DNA from: Hyphomonadaceae bacterium
GTDB taxonomy: Bacteria; Pseudomonadota; Alphaproteobacteria; Caulobacterales; Hyphomonadaceae
Reading direction: 5' to 3'
NCBI GenBank assembly: GCA_022844345.1
Contig: JALHLU010000002.1
Span: forward strand, 475,028 to 539,027
DNA length: 64,000 nucleotides
This document shows positions 52,385 to 61,994 of this stretch, piece by piece. The notes beneath the pieces were generated by a model that made no database searches, was not told the DNA's origin, and worked only from the letters and a program-made list of their open reading frames with translations. The translations under genes were made by a program, and so were the position numbers. Each line of letters starts with the position of its first letter. Position 1 is the first letter of the stretch.

Positions 52385-53857
52385 CTAGTCCTCGTAGTTG
52401 TCTGCGACCAGACGGTCGAGGATGCGGACGCCCCAGCCGGTCGCCCATGTCGGTTCCAGCGGGTTGTCATTGCCCGGCTTCCACGCCGTGCCAGCGATAT
52501 CAAGGTGCGCCCACGCGCGGCCATCGTCGACGAAGCGTTGCAGGAACTGCGCAGCCGTGATCGACCCGGCATTGCCTGCCGCGCCGATATTCTTCATGTC
52601 GGCAACATCGCTGTCGATCTGCTTGTCATAGCCCGGACCAAGCGGCAGGCGCCACACCGGCTCACCCTCCGCCTTGCCCGCCGCCGTCAGCTTGGCTGAC
52701 AGCTCGTCATTGTTCGAGAAGAGGCCGGCATGCTCGTTGCCGAGCGAGATGATGATCGCGCCCGTCAGCGTGGCGAGATCGACCATGGCTTTCGGATTGA
52801 ACTTCTTCTGCGCGTACCACAGCACGTCGCACAGGACGAGACGGCCCTCCGCGTCCGTGTTCTGGATCTCGATCGTCTTGCCGGCGGCGGCCTTCACGAT
52901 GTCGCCCGGCCGTTGCGCATTGCCGTCCGGCATGTTCTCGACCAGGCCGACGAGACCCACAACGTTCGCCTTCGCCTTGCGCTTGGCGATCGCCATCATC
53001 GCGCCGACAACAGCGGCAGAGCCGCCCATGTCGCCTTTCATGTCCTGCATGCCAGGCCCCGGCTTCAGCGAGATGCCGCCCGTGTCGAACGTCACGCCCT
53101 TGCCGATGAGGGCGAGCGGCGCCGCCTTCTTGTCCTTGGCGCCCATCCACTTCATCACGACCAGACGCGAGCCGCGCACCGAACCCTGGCCGACGCCCAG
53201 AAGCGATCCCATTCCCAGCTTCGCCATCGCCGGCACGTCCAGCACCTCGATCTCGAGGCCCAGTTCCGCCAGTTCCTGGATGCGCGCTGCATAGCTTTCG
53301 GGATGCAGCACGTTCGGCGGCTCGCTCACCAGGTTCCGCGCCATCTCCACGCCCTCGGCCTTGGCCGAGAGAGACGCATAGTCCGAGCGCGCGCCAGCCG
53401 CTGAATCGGTCACCACCGATATGCTCGCCAGAGTCGGCTTCTTCTCGGGCTTCAGGTTCGGCCGGTAATTGTCAAAGCGATAGGCCGCCAGCCGCGCGCC
53501 GAACGCCAGGTTCGCCGCCACCGCGCGGTCAGGCGCGCCGACGATCGCCAGCGCCTTCGCGCCGCTGGTCAGCACGCGCTTCACCAGCGCCGCAGCCGCC
53601 TTCTGCCACGCAAGATCGCTCACGGTGGACTTCCTGCCGACGCCGACCACGAGCACCCGGGCCGCATCGCTCCAGTCCGGAGCCAGGATCTCGATCACCT
53701 GGCCTGCGCCGCCCTTGAACGGGCCGGCGCCCATGGCGCGGCGGATCGCCGCTTCGCCGCCCTCAGGCAGAACAGCGAGTTCCGGGCCTTTGTCGGTTTC
53801 GTGGGCCAGATACGCAATGGCGTCACCGGCGGGCTCGGCTGAGAACTTGATCTGCAT
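52385..53857 (-). CDS. pepA: leucyl aminopeptidase (M17)
   Basis: A 490-residue two-metal aminopeptidase. The catalytic core includes GKGVTFDTGGISLKPG, MKGDMGG and the M17 signature NTDAEGRLVL, with the bicarbonate/metal residues in these blocks. It trims N-terminal residues from cytosolic peptides. The Met at 53857 gives the usual N-terminus (MQIKF); a more distal ATG at 53884 is possible. It is divergent from lptF over a 126-bp gap and co-transcribed with holC. Confidence 0.97.
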   Translation of the reverse strand: MQIKFSAEPAGDAIAYLAHETDKGPELAVLPEGGEAAIRRAMGAGPFKGGAGQVIEILAPDWSDAARVLVVGVGRKSTVSDLAWQKAAAALVKRVLTSGAKALAIVGAPDRAVAANLAFGARLAAYRFDNYRPNLKPEKKPTLASISVVTDSAAGARSDYASLSAKAEGVEMARNLVSEPPNVLHPESYAARIQELAELGLEIEVLDVPAMAKLGMGSLLGVGQGSVRGSRLVVMKWMGAKDKKAAPLALIGKGVTFDTGGISLKPGPGMQDMKGDMGGSAAVVGAMMAIAKRKAKANVVGLVGLVENMPDGNAQRPGDIVKAAAGKTIEIQNTDAEGRLVLCDVLWYAQKKFNPKAMVDLATLTGAIIISLGNEHAGLFSNNDELSAKLTAAGKAEGEPVWRLPLGPGYDKQIDSDVADMKNIGAAGNAGSITAAQFLQRFVDDGRAWAHLDIAGTAWKPGNDNPLEPTWATGWGVRILDRLVADNYED

Positions 53858-53983
53858 GGGGATAATTCGGTCCTGGCTATTCACTACAGTTGGTCATCGA
53901 CGTATGCCCCGGACGTCGCTAGCACTGGTCTGGGCCGTCTCCGGCCCGGTCGCGGGCGGGGAGCGCCGCCGTCGGGTTTTCGG

Positions 53984-55111
53984 ATGTCAGGGTTTCAACG
54001 CTATCTTTTCCGTAACGTGTTGAGAACCCTGATCGCCATCGTTGGCGGTCTTGCTCTGATCGCCCTGCTTACGCAAGGCCTCAGCCAGATCGAAGACACC
54101 ATCGTCCAGAACCGCCAGTCGATGCTGACTTTCCTCTGGGTTTCCATCCTTGCGACCCCCCGGATTATCGCCCTTCTCATGCCGATCGCCCTCTTCATCG
54201 CAGCGGCGGCAGCCCTCAACGTGGCCCACCGCGAGAATGAGGTGGTGGTCGCCCAGGCGTCTGGCATGTCGAACTGGCAGGTTGCCTCGCCCGTCCTGCG
54301 CCTGGCTGCCCTCGCGGCAATTCTGCATCTGGGGCTCAATCTCTGGGTCCAGCCCACCGCCTCGCGGGAGCTGCGCGAAACCATGACGGCGGCTGCGACC
54401 GACCTTGCCTCCTCCCTCGTGCGAGAGGGCATGTTCATGACCCACCAGGACGGCCTCACCACATTCGCAGGCGCCGTGGATGGCCCTCAGATCACCTTCC
54501 TGGTGGCGAACGACGCCCGCAACCCGCGCGCCGAAGCAACCTACATCGCCAAGACGGCTTTCCTGTCCGAGATCGAGGGCAAGCCCGCCCTGGTGCTGAA
54601 CAATGGCCAGCGCCAGACCGTGAAGCCAAACGGCGCAATCGAATCACTGACGTTCCAGCAATCCCCGCTGGAGCTGGGCGCCTTCGTCAACGACCAGAAG
54701 GCGATCATCCTTGAGGAGTCCGACCGCTACCTGCCGGAACTCTTCTATCCGGACATGACCAACCACTACGACAATCGCAACGCAGACATGCTCCTCGCCG
54801 AGGGCCATGCAAGGCTGGCTGCTCCGTTTCTCAATCTCGCCATGGCGATGCTGGCGATCTTAGCGGTGCTGGGCGGCGATTTCAGCCGCCGCGGCTATGC
54901 CCTGCGCATCGCAATGGCGTCAGGCGCGGCCCTCATGTTGCTGTTGGCCGCCTTCGCCGCCACGTCGGCCGCAGGCGACGATCCCGATCTCAACATCGTC
55001 CAGTATGCGCTGCCGCTCTTTGTCATCGGGCTGGTATCGATTTTCTATTTCCTGGTCCCGATGTTGAAGCGGAGGCGCATGGCCGCCGCCACCAAGCTGC
55101 GGACGGCCTGA
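53984..55111 (+). CDS. lptF: LPS export permease LptF
   Basis: A 375-residue YjgP/YjgQ-family permease. Three N-terminal helices (FQRYLFRNVLRTLIAIVGGLALIALL onward) precede a periplasmic beta-jellyroll (about 135-260), followed by three C-terminal helices. With LptG and LptB it extracts LPS from the inner membrane. The next gene is lptG, 15 bp away, followed by lptD, so the transport machine is encoded in order. The start at 53984 agrees with the family N-terminus. Confidence 0.94.
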   Translation: MSGFQRYLFRNVLRTLIAIVGGLALIALLTQGLSQIEDTIVQNRQSMLTFLWVSILATPRIIALLMPIALFIAAAAALNVAHRENEVVVAQASGMSNWQVASPVLRLAALAAILHLGLNLWVQPTASRELRETMTAAATDLASSLVREGMFMTHQDGLTTFAGAVDGPQITFLVANDARNPRAEATYIAKTAFLSEIEGKPALVLNNGQRQTVKPNGAIESLTFQQSPLELGAFVNDQKAIILEESDRYLPELFYPDMTNHYDNRNADMLLAEGHARLAAPFLNLAMAMLAILAVLGGDFSRRGYALRIAMASGAALMLLLAAFAATSAAGDDPDLNIVQYALPLFVIGLVSIFYFLVPMLKRRRMAAATKLRTA

Positions 55112-55126
55112 CATGGTGACCCCGTG

Positions 55127-56296
55127 ATGGTGATAGCCGGCCGCATCCAGCGTTACATCTTCATGCGATGCGTCTCCTCGCTTGTGATGACGCTCGGCAT
55201 CATCGTGCTCGCCATCGTCCTGGTCGACGTTGTCGAGCAGATGCGCACGGTCGGCTCGCGCACGCAGATCACGATCCAGACGGCCTTCACCTTGACCATG
55301 ATGAAGACGCCGGGCCTTATCCTTGAGACGCTGCCTTTCGCCATGCTGATCGGATCGATCCTCACCTATTCCCAGCTCAGCCGCCGCAGCGAGATCCCGG
55401 CCGTCCGCGCCGCCGGTGTCTCAGCCTGGCGGTTTCTCGGCCCCGTCATGGTGCTCGCCCTCGTGCTTGGCACGGTGATGGTCACAGTGCTCGATCCTCT
55501 CGCCACGCGCCTCAACGAGGATTTCGAGACGACGCGCGACCGGCTCACCGGCGGCGGCCGGCCGACAGTTCAAGGCGTCTGGCTCAGCCAGGGCGATCTG
55601 CAGGCAGGCGCTCCAACCGGCGAGACCCCCGCCGAAGACGCGGCGCCAACGGCTGCCCCGGCCCCGGCAAACGCGCAGGCGATCATCCACGGCCGGCAGA
55701 TCATCGGACGCGGTCAGGCGCTGGAAAATGTCACTTTCTGGTTCTTCCGGGCAGGCGCGCTCGGCCCGCAGGACCGCGAGTTCACGCATCGGATCGATGC
55801 CCAGCGCGCCGAGCTGAAATCAGGCTTCTGGCAGCTGACCGGCGTCATCGAGAATCGCCTCGGAGGCGAAATCATCCGCGCCGCGGACCTCGCCCTGCCC
55901 ACCAATCTCAGCAGCGACACGTTGCTCTCACGGTTCGCCTCGTCCAAGACCATTCCGTTCTGGGAACTACCGTCCTTCATCGACGCCGGTCAGGCGGCGG
56001 GCATGGAGATCGGCGAGTACGTCCTCAAATACCATACATTGCTCGCCACGCCGGTCCTGATGTTGGCGATGGCGCTGATCGGCGCGGTGGTCTGCCTGCG
56101 TCTGGCCCGCTCGGGCGGTCTGTCCCAGTTGATTGGCGCAGGCGCGCTGGCGGGGTTTCTTCTCTACTTTGTAACGCGCCTAGCGTCCGGCATGGCGACT
56201 TCTGGCGCAACCCCGCCCGAGGCCGCAGCCTGGTGCCCACCCCTGTGCGCGCTTTTTGCGGTGCTTGCGCTGCTTGCGCATATTGAGGACGGTTGA
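55127..56296 (+). CDS. lptG: LPS export permease LptG
   Basis: A 389-residue YjgP/YjgQ permease, partner of LptF. It begins IQRYIFMRCVSSLVMTLGIIVLAIVLVDVVEQMR, and its periplasmic domain carries an Ala/Pro-rich insert (GETPAEDAAPTAAPAPAN) not seen in most LptG. The last helices (LATPVLMLAMALIGAVVCLRLA) are typical. ATG at 55127 and GTG one codon before are both possible; the start is set only approximately. It sits between lptF and lptD. Confidence 0.93.
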   Translation: MVIAGRIQRYIFMRCVSSLVMTLGIIVLAIVLVDVVEQMRTVGSRTQITIQTAFTLTMMKTPGLILETLPFAMLIGSILTYSQLSRRSEIPAVRAAGVSAWRFLGPVMVLALVLGTVMVTVLDPLATRLNEDFETTRDRLTGGGRPTVQGVWLSQGDLQAGAPTGETPAEDAAPTAAPAPANAQAIIHGRQIIGRGQALENVTFWFFRAGALGPQDREFTHRIDAQRAELKSGFWQLTGVIENRLGGEIIRAADLALPTNLSSDTLLSRFASSKTIPFWELPSFIDAGQAAGMEIGEYVLKYHTLLATPVLMLAMALIGAVVCLRLARSGGLSQLIGAGALAGFLLYFVTRLASGMATSGATPPEAAAWCPPLCALFAVLALLAHIEDG

Positions 56297-56455
56297 GCCT
56301 CTCCAAAAGCACATGTCCCAAAGGCATCTGTTGCTTCCGCGCCGCGCCCGTGGCCTGACTGTCTCAATTACCGCGCGCAGCTTTACGCCCCGGCAGGCTT
56401 TGCGTATCGAAGAACCGCTGGGAGTCGCTCGCAAACTGTGCGCGAGGGGAGTTTT

Positions 56456-58678
56456 ATGGTCTTGCGGCTTACCTGCCTCGCCTCCGTCGCCATGGCCGCA
56501 CTGGCCGTTGGCGCGCCTGCTTTCGCGCAACCCCCCACGACCACGCCAGCCCCTTCCGCCCCGCGCGAGGACGACGAAGACGTCGTCATGCGCGCAGACG
56601 AGATCATCGAGGACCGCGACACCAGCGTCGTCACCGCCTCCGGCAAGGTCGAGATTCGCGTCGGCGAGCGCACGCTCAAGGCGGACCGCGTCGTCTATGA
56701 CCGCGTCAACCAGACCGTCCGCGCACAAGGAAATGTCCAGATCGCGAATGGCGACGGTCAGGTTCAGTTCGCTGACGAGATCGAGGCTGACGAGGATTTC
56801 CGCAACGGCTTCGCCACGCGATTCTCCGCCCGTATCGGCGCGAACGGGCTAGTGACCTCTTCCTCCGCCGTTCGCACCGACGGAACGATCAACTCGCTCG
56901 AGCAGGTGGTCTTCACCAACTGCGAGATGTGCAAGGACGAAGGGTACGAGCCGACCTGGGCCCTGCGCGCCCGCCGCGCCACGCTCGATCAGGAAGAGCA
57001 GATGATCTCCTACCAGGACGCCGTCCTGGAAGTTCGCGGCGTGCCTGTCCTTTACGTCCCGTGGTTCGCCCACCCTGATCCCAACTCCGAGCGCCGCTCA
57101 GGCCTCCTGGTGCCCGACGCCGGTATCTCCTCGAAGATCGGCCCGTTCTACGAACAGCCCTACCTCTGGGTGATCTCGCCATCTGAAGACCTCACCATCG
57201 CGCCGATGCTGTCGACCGGCGTCGCTCCGCTCGTGAAGGTGGACTGGCGCCGCCGTTTCTTCTCCGGCTTCATCCAGGCCGAAAGCAGCCTCACCTACGA
57301 ACAGGAATTTGACTCCGACGGCGAGCAGTTCGGCGACGAAACCTGGCGCAGCCACCTCTACGCCAACGGCCGCTTCGACATCGACAAGGACTGGCAGTGG
57401 GGCTTCGGCATCGAGCGTCAGACCGACGACCTTTACGACCAGCGCTACGACATCGACGGCGAGGACGACCTGCGCGGCCTCATCGCGAGCCAGCCGCGCC
57501 AGCTGCTGTCGCAGCTTTACGCCACCGGACAGGACAAGGACTTCTACTTCGAAGCCGGTGCTTTCCTGTTCCAGGGCCTGCGCTTGGGCGATGACGACGC
57601 CAACATCCCCAAGGTTATCCCCGCGCTCTTCACGCAGAAGGTGTTCGATTTCGGAGCCGCAGGCCAGCTCGCCACGGATTTCTCGGCCGTCGGCCTCATG
57701 CGCGACGAGGTCGCGACCCTCCCGAACGGCGACCTTGCGCTTGATACGGTGCGCGCCACTGCATCGGCCGATTGGGGCTCGCAATACATCGTCGGCCCCG
57801 GTGTTGTGGTTGAACCCTTCGCCTCGGGCCGCGGCGACACCTACTATCTCGACGATGGCGGCGTGGATGGCTCACGCACCGTCTCGCGTTTCCTCGGCGT
57901 CGCCGGCGCCCAGGTCAGCTATCCGATGATCAGCCGCCAGCCCGGCATGGACATCATCATCGAGCCCATCGCCATGGCGGCCTACGGCACGCCGGACGCA
58001 AACGATGACGGCATTCCCAATGAGGACTCGCTGGTCTTCGAGGCGGACGAAAGCAATGTCTTCAAGCCCAGCGCCGTCACCAACTACGACCTGTGGGAAG
58101 GCGGCGCCCGCGCTTCGATCGGCCTCAGCGCCACCGCCCATGTCGGCAGCGACCTCACCCTTTCCGCCATCGTCGGCCGCCGCTGGCGCGAGGATGCAGA
58201 CCCCGCCTTCGACGATCTCAGCAATCTCGACGAGCGCAACTCAGACTATGTGGCCTCGGTCCGCGCCGACATGGGCCGCATCGTCGATGTCGGCGCGCGC
58301 CTCAGGATGGACGACGAGCTCGATATCAACCGGGTCGATATTGATGCAAACGTGAACTTCTGGCGCGTCCGGGGCAATGCCCGCTATTTCCGCCTCACCC
58401 AGAACGCCCTGGGCGTCGAGGACGAGGGCCTTGTCTGGGCCGGCTCCTTCGCTGTGGACGACAAGTGGTCGGCCATCGTCCAGCACGCCCGGAACATCAC
58501 TGAGAACGAGGATATCCGGCTCTCCATGGGCGTGCGCTACCAGGACGACTGCTCCTTCTTCCAGATCGCCTATGAGCGGTCCGGCGGGCGCGACCGCACG
58601 CTGGGCCCGTCCGAGTCGATCCGGTTTACCTTCGCCCTCACCGGCCTTGGCGGCGTGACCGAGGATGATCTCGACTAA
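56456..58678 (+). CDS. lptD: LPS-assembly outer-membrane protein LptD
   Basis: A 740-residue outer-membrane protein. A signal peptide (ending PAFAQ) is followed by the OstA-type beta-jellyroll (VVMRADEIIEDRDTSVVTASGKVEI..., about 35-140) and a large C-terminal beta-barrel with DEFWR-type strands. A CEMC pair after the jellyroll and a single late Cys (DDCSFF) provide possible disulphides. It inserts LPS into the outer leaflet. GGGGAG directly before the ATG decides the start; an upstream GTG is less likely. Confidence 0.95.
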   Translation: MVLRLTCLASVAMAALAVGAPAFAQPPTTTPAPSAPREDDEDVVMRADEIIEDRDTSVVTASGKVEIRVGERTLKADRVVYDRVNQTVRAQGNVQIANGDGQVQFADEIEADEDFRNGFATRFSARIGANGLVTSSSAVRTDGTINSLEQVVFTNCEMCKDEGYEPTWALRARRATLDQEEQMISYQDAVLEVRGVPVLYVPWFAHPDPNSERRSGLLVPDAGISSKIGPFYEQPYLWVISPSEDLTIAPMLSTGVAPLVKVDWRRRFFSGFIQAESSLTYEQEFDSDGEQFGDETWRSHLYANGRFDIDKDWQWGFGIERQTDDLYDQRYDIDGEDDLRGLIASQPRQLLSQLYATGQDKDFYFEAGAFLFQGLRLGDDDANIPKVIPALFTQKVFDFGAAGQLATDFSAVGLMRDEVATLPNGDLALDTVRATASADWGSQYIVGPGVVVEPFASGRGDTYYLDDGGVDGSRTVSRFLGVAGAQVSYPMISRQPGMDIIIEPIAMAAYGTPDANDDGIPNEDSLVFEADESNVFKPSAVTNYDLWEGGARASIGLSATAHVGSDLTLSAIVGRRWREDADPAFDDLSNLDERNSDYVASVRADMGRIVDVGARLRMDDELDINRVDIDANVNFWRVRGNARYFRLTQNALGVEDEGLVWAGSFAVDDKWSAIVQHARNITENEDIRLSMGVRYQDDCSFFQIAYERSGGRDRTLGPSESIRFTFALTGLGGVTEDDLD

Positions 58679-58809
58679 CCGGTGCGGACGGCTGCGCCTC
58701 AAGGCTCGCATTTCCCCGATTCAGCCGGTATATGCGCCGGTAAGGACGGCCAGTACGGCCATATTCTTGCCTTTTGCCGGCTTCACGGTCGGCGCGTAGG
58801 GGTAACCGG

Positions 58810-60102
58810 ATGAAACGACTTCTCGCGATCGCCTTGGCGGCGTCCGTCGCAGCGCCAGTCGCGGCGACTGGCCTTGTGGCCATGGCGCAACAGACGCAGC
58901 CGCCCTCCCAGCCTGCCGCCGCGCGCGGCCAGCTGATCGATGGCGTGGTCGCCGTGGTCAACGACAAGGTCATCTCGCAGTCCGACGTGCGCAGCCGCAT
59001 GCGCTGGATGCTCGCCCGCTTCCCGGAAGAGCCCAGCGACGACATCATGCTGGAAATCCAGAATCAGGCCATCGAAAGCCTGATCGACGAGCGAATCCAG
59101 ATCCAGGAATTCTACAAGCTGACGAAGGGCGACCGCATCTCTGTCGAGGAACTCGACGAGAGCGTGAACGACGTCGCCCGTGAATTCCGCATGAACCGCG
59201 AGCAGTTCAACCAGTTCCTCGTCGAGGTCGGCGTGCCGGTGCAGCACATCCGCGACATGGAAGAAGCCGAGATTGCCTGGACCTCCCTTATCCGCGGCCG
59301 CTATCTCAAGACCGTGCGCGTCTCCGAAGGCCGCATCGACGAGATGCTCCAGCGCATCACCTCGAGCCTCGACAAGCCGCAGTATCGCCTCGCCGAGATC
59401 TTCCTCTATGCGCCAGACCAGCAGTCGCGCGCCAATGCGATGACGCGCGCCCAGACCATAATCCAGCAGGTGAACCAGGGCGGGGACTTTCAGGCCCTGG
59501 CGCAACAGTTCTCGGCCGCCCCCTCCGCCTCGGCTGGCGGCGACCTCAACTGGCTCTCGCCCGGCGACATGCGGCCCGAGGTCGCCGAAGTCGTCCTTGC
59601 TGCGCCCGAACCGCCCGTGCTCCTCCCGCCGATCCAGAGCGATGGCGGCATCTATGTCATCGCCCTCACCGGCAAGCGAGACCCGGCCGAAGCGGCCAAA
59701 TCTATGATTCTCGACATGGAGCAGATCATCGCGCGTGGCGAGGGCGCGTCCGCCAAGCTCGACACGCTGAAGACCAGAGCCGCCGCCTGCGCCGACCTCT
59801 CCACCGCGCTCGAAGGCGTAGAAGGCATCACGCGTACGCCGATGAAGGAAGTCGGTCTCACGCAGATCTCGCCGGTCTACCGCACCTCGCTCGAAGGCAA
59901 GACCGCTGGCCAGTCGACCGACATTGTCGACCTGCCGGACGGCGGCAAGATGGTCTTCTTCGTGTGCGCAACACGCTCGGGCAATTCAGACCTGCCCTCA
60001 CGCGACGAGATCAAGGACCGCCTGTTCAGCGCCGAGCTCGCGCTCGTCGCCGAACGCTACCTGCGCGACCTGAAGCGCGAGGCCACGATCGTCCGCCGCT
60101 AA
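58810..60102 (+). CDS. surA: SurA-type periplasmic peptidyl-prolyl isomerase/chaperone
   Basis: A 430-residue secreted chaperone. After the signal, DGVVAVVNDKVISQSDVRSRMRWML is the SurA N-terminal domain. One parvulin domain follows (YRLAEIFLYAPD ... DFQALAQQFSAAPSASAGGDLNWLSPGDM), then a C-terminal part with helices returning to the chaperone core. It helps fold outer-membrane proteins, including LptD. It lies 131 bp after lptD and 4 bp before pdxA. Confidence 0.94.
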   Translation: MKRLLAIALAASVAAPVAATGLVAMAQQTQPPSQPAAARGQLIDGVVAVVNDKVISQSDVRSRMRWMLARFPEEPSDDIMLEIQNQAIESLIDERIQIQEFYKLTKGDRISVEELDESVNDVAREFRMNREQFNQFLVEVGVPVQHIRDMEEAEIAWTSLIRGRYLKTVRVSEGRIDEMLQRITSSLDKPQYRLAEIFLYAPDQQSRANAMTRAQTIIQQVNQGGDFQALAQQFSAAPSASAGGDLNWLSPGDMRPEVAEVVLAAPEPPVLLPPIQSDGGIYVIALTGKRDPAEAAKSMILDMEQIIARGEGASAKLDTLKTRAAACADLSTALEGVEGITRTPMKEVGLTQISPVYRTSLEGKTAGQSTDIVDLPDGGKMVFFVCATRSGNSDLPSRDEIKDRLFSAELALVAERYLRDLKREATIVRR

Positions 60103-60106
60103 CCGG

Positions 60107-61111
60107 ATGGCGGCGCCGATCCTCCCTCTTGCAGTTACGATGGGGGACCCCGCCGGGGTCGGCCCCATCATCACATGGAAAGCTTGGGAACACGCGCGCC
60201 AGACCGGCGGCCGCCCCTTCTACGTCATCGCCCCGCCCGCCGTGATGGCTGCCGCTGGCAACGCCGGCAAACTCGAAACCATCCCCGACACTGGCCACGC
60301 GCTCACCACGTTCGAACACGCGCTCCCCGTCCTCTCCATCGACGGCCCCGCACCTGCGCCAGGCAAACCCGACCTCGTAACCGCCGCCACGGTCATTGAA
60401 TCGATCCGCCTCGCCGTCGAACACACACGCGCCGGCAAGGCTGCGGCCGTGGTCACCAACCCCATCGCGAAGGCGCTGCTCTACCGCGCCGGCTTCAAGC
60501 ACCCCGGCCACACCGAATACCTCGCCGAACTGGCCGCAGACGGCGGCGCGCCGCCGCGTCCCGTCATGATGCTCGTCGGCGGCGGCTTGCGCGTCGCCCT
60601 CGTGACCATCCACCGCCCGCTGTCGAGCGTTTCCGGCGCGCTCACACAGCCCCTGATCATGGAAACCGCTGCGATAACGCATGCCGCCCTGCGCCGCGAC
60701 TTCGGTCTTGCCAATCCGCGCATCGGCCTGTGCGGCGTCAACCCGCACGCAGGCGAGGACGGCGAGATCGGCCGCGAAGAGATCGACATCATCAATCCCG
60801 CCGCGAGGACGCTACGCACAGAAGGCATCGACATCTCCGATGCCCGCCCCGGCGACACCATATTCCACGAAATGCTCGAAGGCCGCTTTGACGCGATCCT
60901 CGCGATGTATCACGATCAGGGCCTCATCCCGGTGAAGACGCTGGACATATGGGGCGGCGTCAACGTCACGCTCGGGCTGCCCTTCATCCGCACCTCGCCA
61001 GACCACGGCGTCGCCTACGACGCGGCAGCCAGCGGCCAGGCTCGCCCCGGCAGCCTCATCGCCGCGCTCAAACTCGCCGACGAGATGGCCATCGCGCGCG
61101 CCACCGCATGA
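60107..61111 (+). CDS. pdxA: 4-hydroxythreonine-4-phosphate dehydrogenase
   Basis: A 334-residue dehydrogenase of pyridoxal-phosphate synthesis. MGDPAGVGPIIT is the N-terminal signature; metal ligands are in HPGHTEYLAEL, NPHAGE and YHDQGLIPVK. It oxidises 4-phosphohydroxy-threonine with NAD. The surA-pdxA-rsmA order is the classic proteobacterial one. It begins 4 bp after surA and overlaps rsmA by 4 bp. Confidence 0.97.
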   Translation: MAAPILPLAVTMGDPAGVGPIITWKAWEHARQTGGRPFYVIAPPAVMAAAGNAGKLETIPDTGHALTTFEHALPVLSIDGPAPAPGKPDLVTAATVIESIRLAVEHTRAGKAAAVVTNPIAKALLYRAGFKHPGHTEYLAELAADGGAPPRPVMMLVGGGLRVALVTIHRPLSSVSGALTQPLIMETAAITHAALRRDFGLANPRIGLCGVNPHAGEDGEIGREEIDIINPAARTLRTEGIDISDARPGDTIFHEMLEGRFDAILAMYHDQGLIPVKTLDIWGGVNVTLGLPFIRTSPDHGVAYDAAASGQARPGSLIAALKLADEMAIARATA

Positions 61112-61923
61112 GCACGCCCCTCACACCGGGCCCGGCGAAGAAATCGCTCGGCCAACACTTCCTGTTCGATCCCTCCATCCTATCGCGCGTCGCTAACGCG
61201 GGCGGCAGCGTCAAGGGCAAGACCGTCATCGAAGTCGGTCCCGGCCCCGGCGGACTCACCCGCGCACTCCTCGACTCGGGCGTCGGCAAGCTGATCGCCA
61301 TCGAACTCGACGACCGCTTCGCCGAAGGCCTCTCCCTTTGGCCGGAAGTTCGCGAAGGCCGCCTGCACGTCCACCACGGCGATGCGCTGGCCGCGAACAT
61401 CCCCGAACTCATCGCGGCCGCAGGCGGCGCCAGCCCCGCCATGATCGTCGCCAACCTGCCCTACAATGTCGCCACGCCCATGCTGGTCGAGTGGCTGAAG
61501 GCGCCCGCATGGCGCGGCACGATGGTGCTGATGTTCCAGAAGGAAGTCGCCCTGCGCATCTGCGCCGCGGCTGACGAAGATCACTACGGGCGTCTTGCGG
61601 TTCTCTCCCAAGCCGTCACGCGACCGCGCCTCGCCATCACGCTGCCGCCCGGCGCATTCCGGCCGCCGCCGAAAGTGGACAGCACCGTCGTGGTGCTCGA
61701 TCCGCTCCCGGATCACGAGCGCTTCAACGATCTCGCAGGAATGGAGACCGTCACCGCCGCCGCCTTCGGCCAACGCCGCAAGATGCTCCGCGCCGCGCTC
61801 AAGACTCTGCCTGGCGCCGTCGATGCCCTCACTACCTCCGGCATCGACCCCACCCGCCGCGCCGAGACCCTCACCCAGCAGGATTTCCGCGCACTCACAG
61901 CTGCCTGGCGCGCAACACGCTAA
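61108..61923 (+). CDS. rsmA: 16S rRNA (A1518/A1519) dimethyltransferase
   Basis: A 271-residue KsgA-type methyltransferase. KKSLGQHFLFD is the N-terminal signature, EVGPGPGGLTRALL binds SAM, and VANLPYNVATP is the catalytic motif IV. The C-terminal helical domain recognises the 3' end of 16S rRNA. Its ATG overlaps the pdxA stop (ATGA). It is the last gene of the surA cluster. Family length is normal. Confidence 0.97.
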   Translation: MSTPLTPGPAKKSLGQHFLFDPSILSRVANAGGSVKGKTVIEVGPGPGGLTRALLDSGVGKLIAIELDDRFAEGLSLWPEVREGRLHVHHGDALAANIPELIAAAGGASPAMIVANLPYNVATPMLVEWLKAPAWRGTMVLMFQKEVALRICAAADEDHYGRLAVLSQAVTRPRLAITLPPGAFRPPPKVDSTVVVLDPLPDHERFNDLAGMETVTAAAFGQRRKMLRAALKTLPGAVDALTTSGIDPTRRAETLTQQDFRALTAAWRATR

Positions 61924-61994
61924 CGTGGGTGGACCGCCGGGGTGACGCCCCCACCCAATGCCGCTATCAGACTCCCACATCTCGGGAGCACACG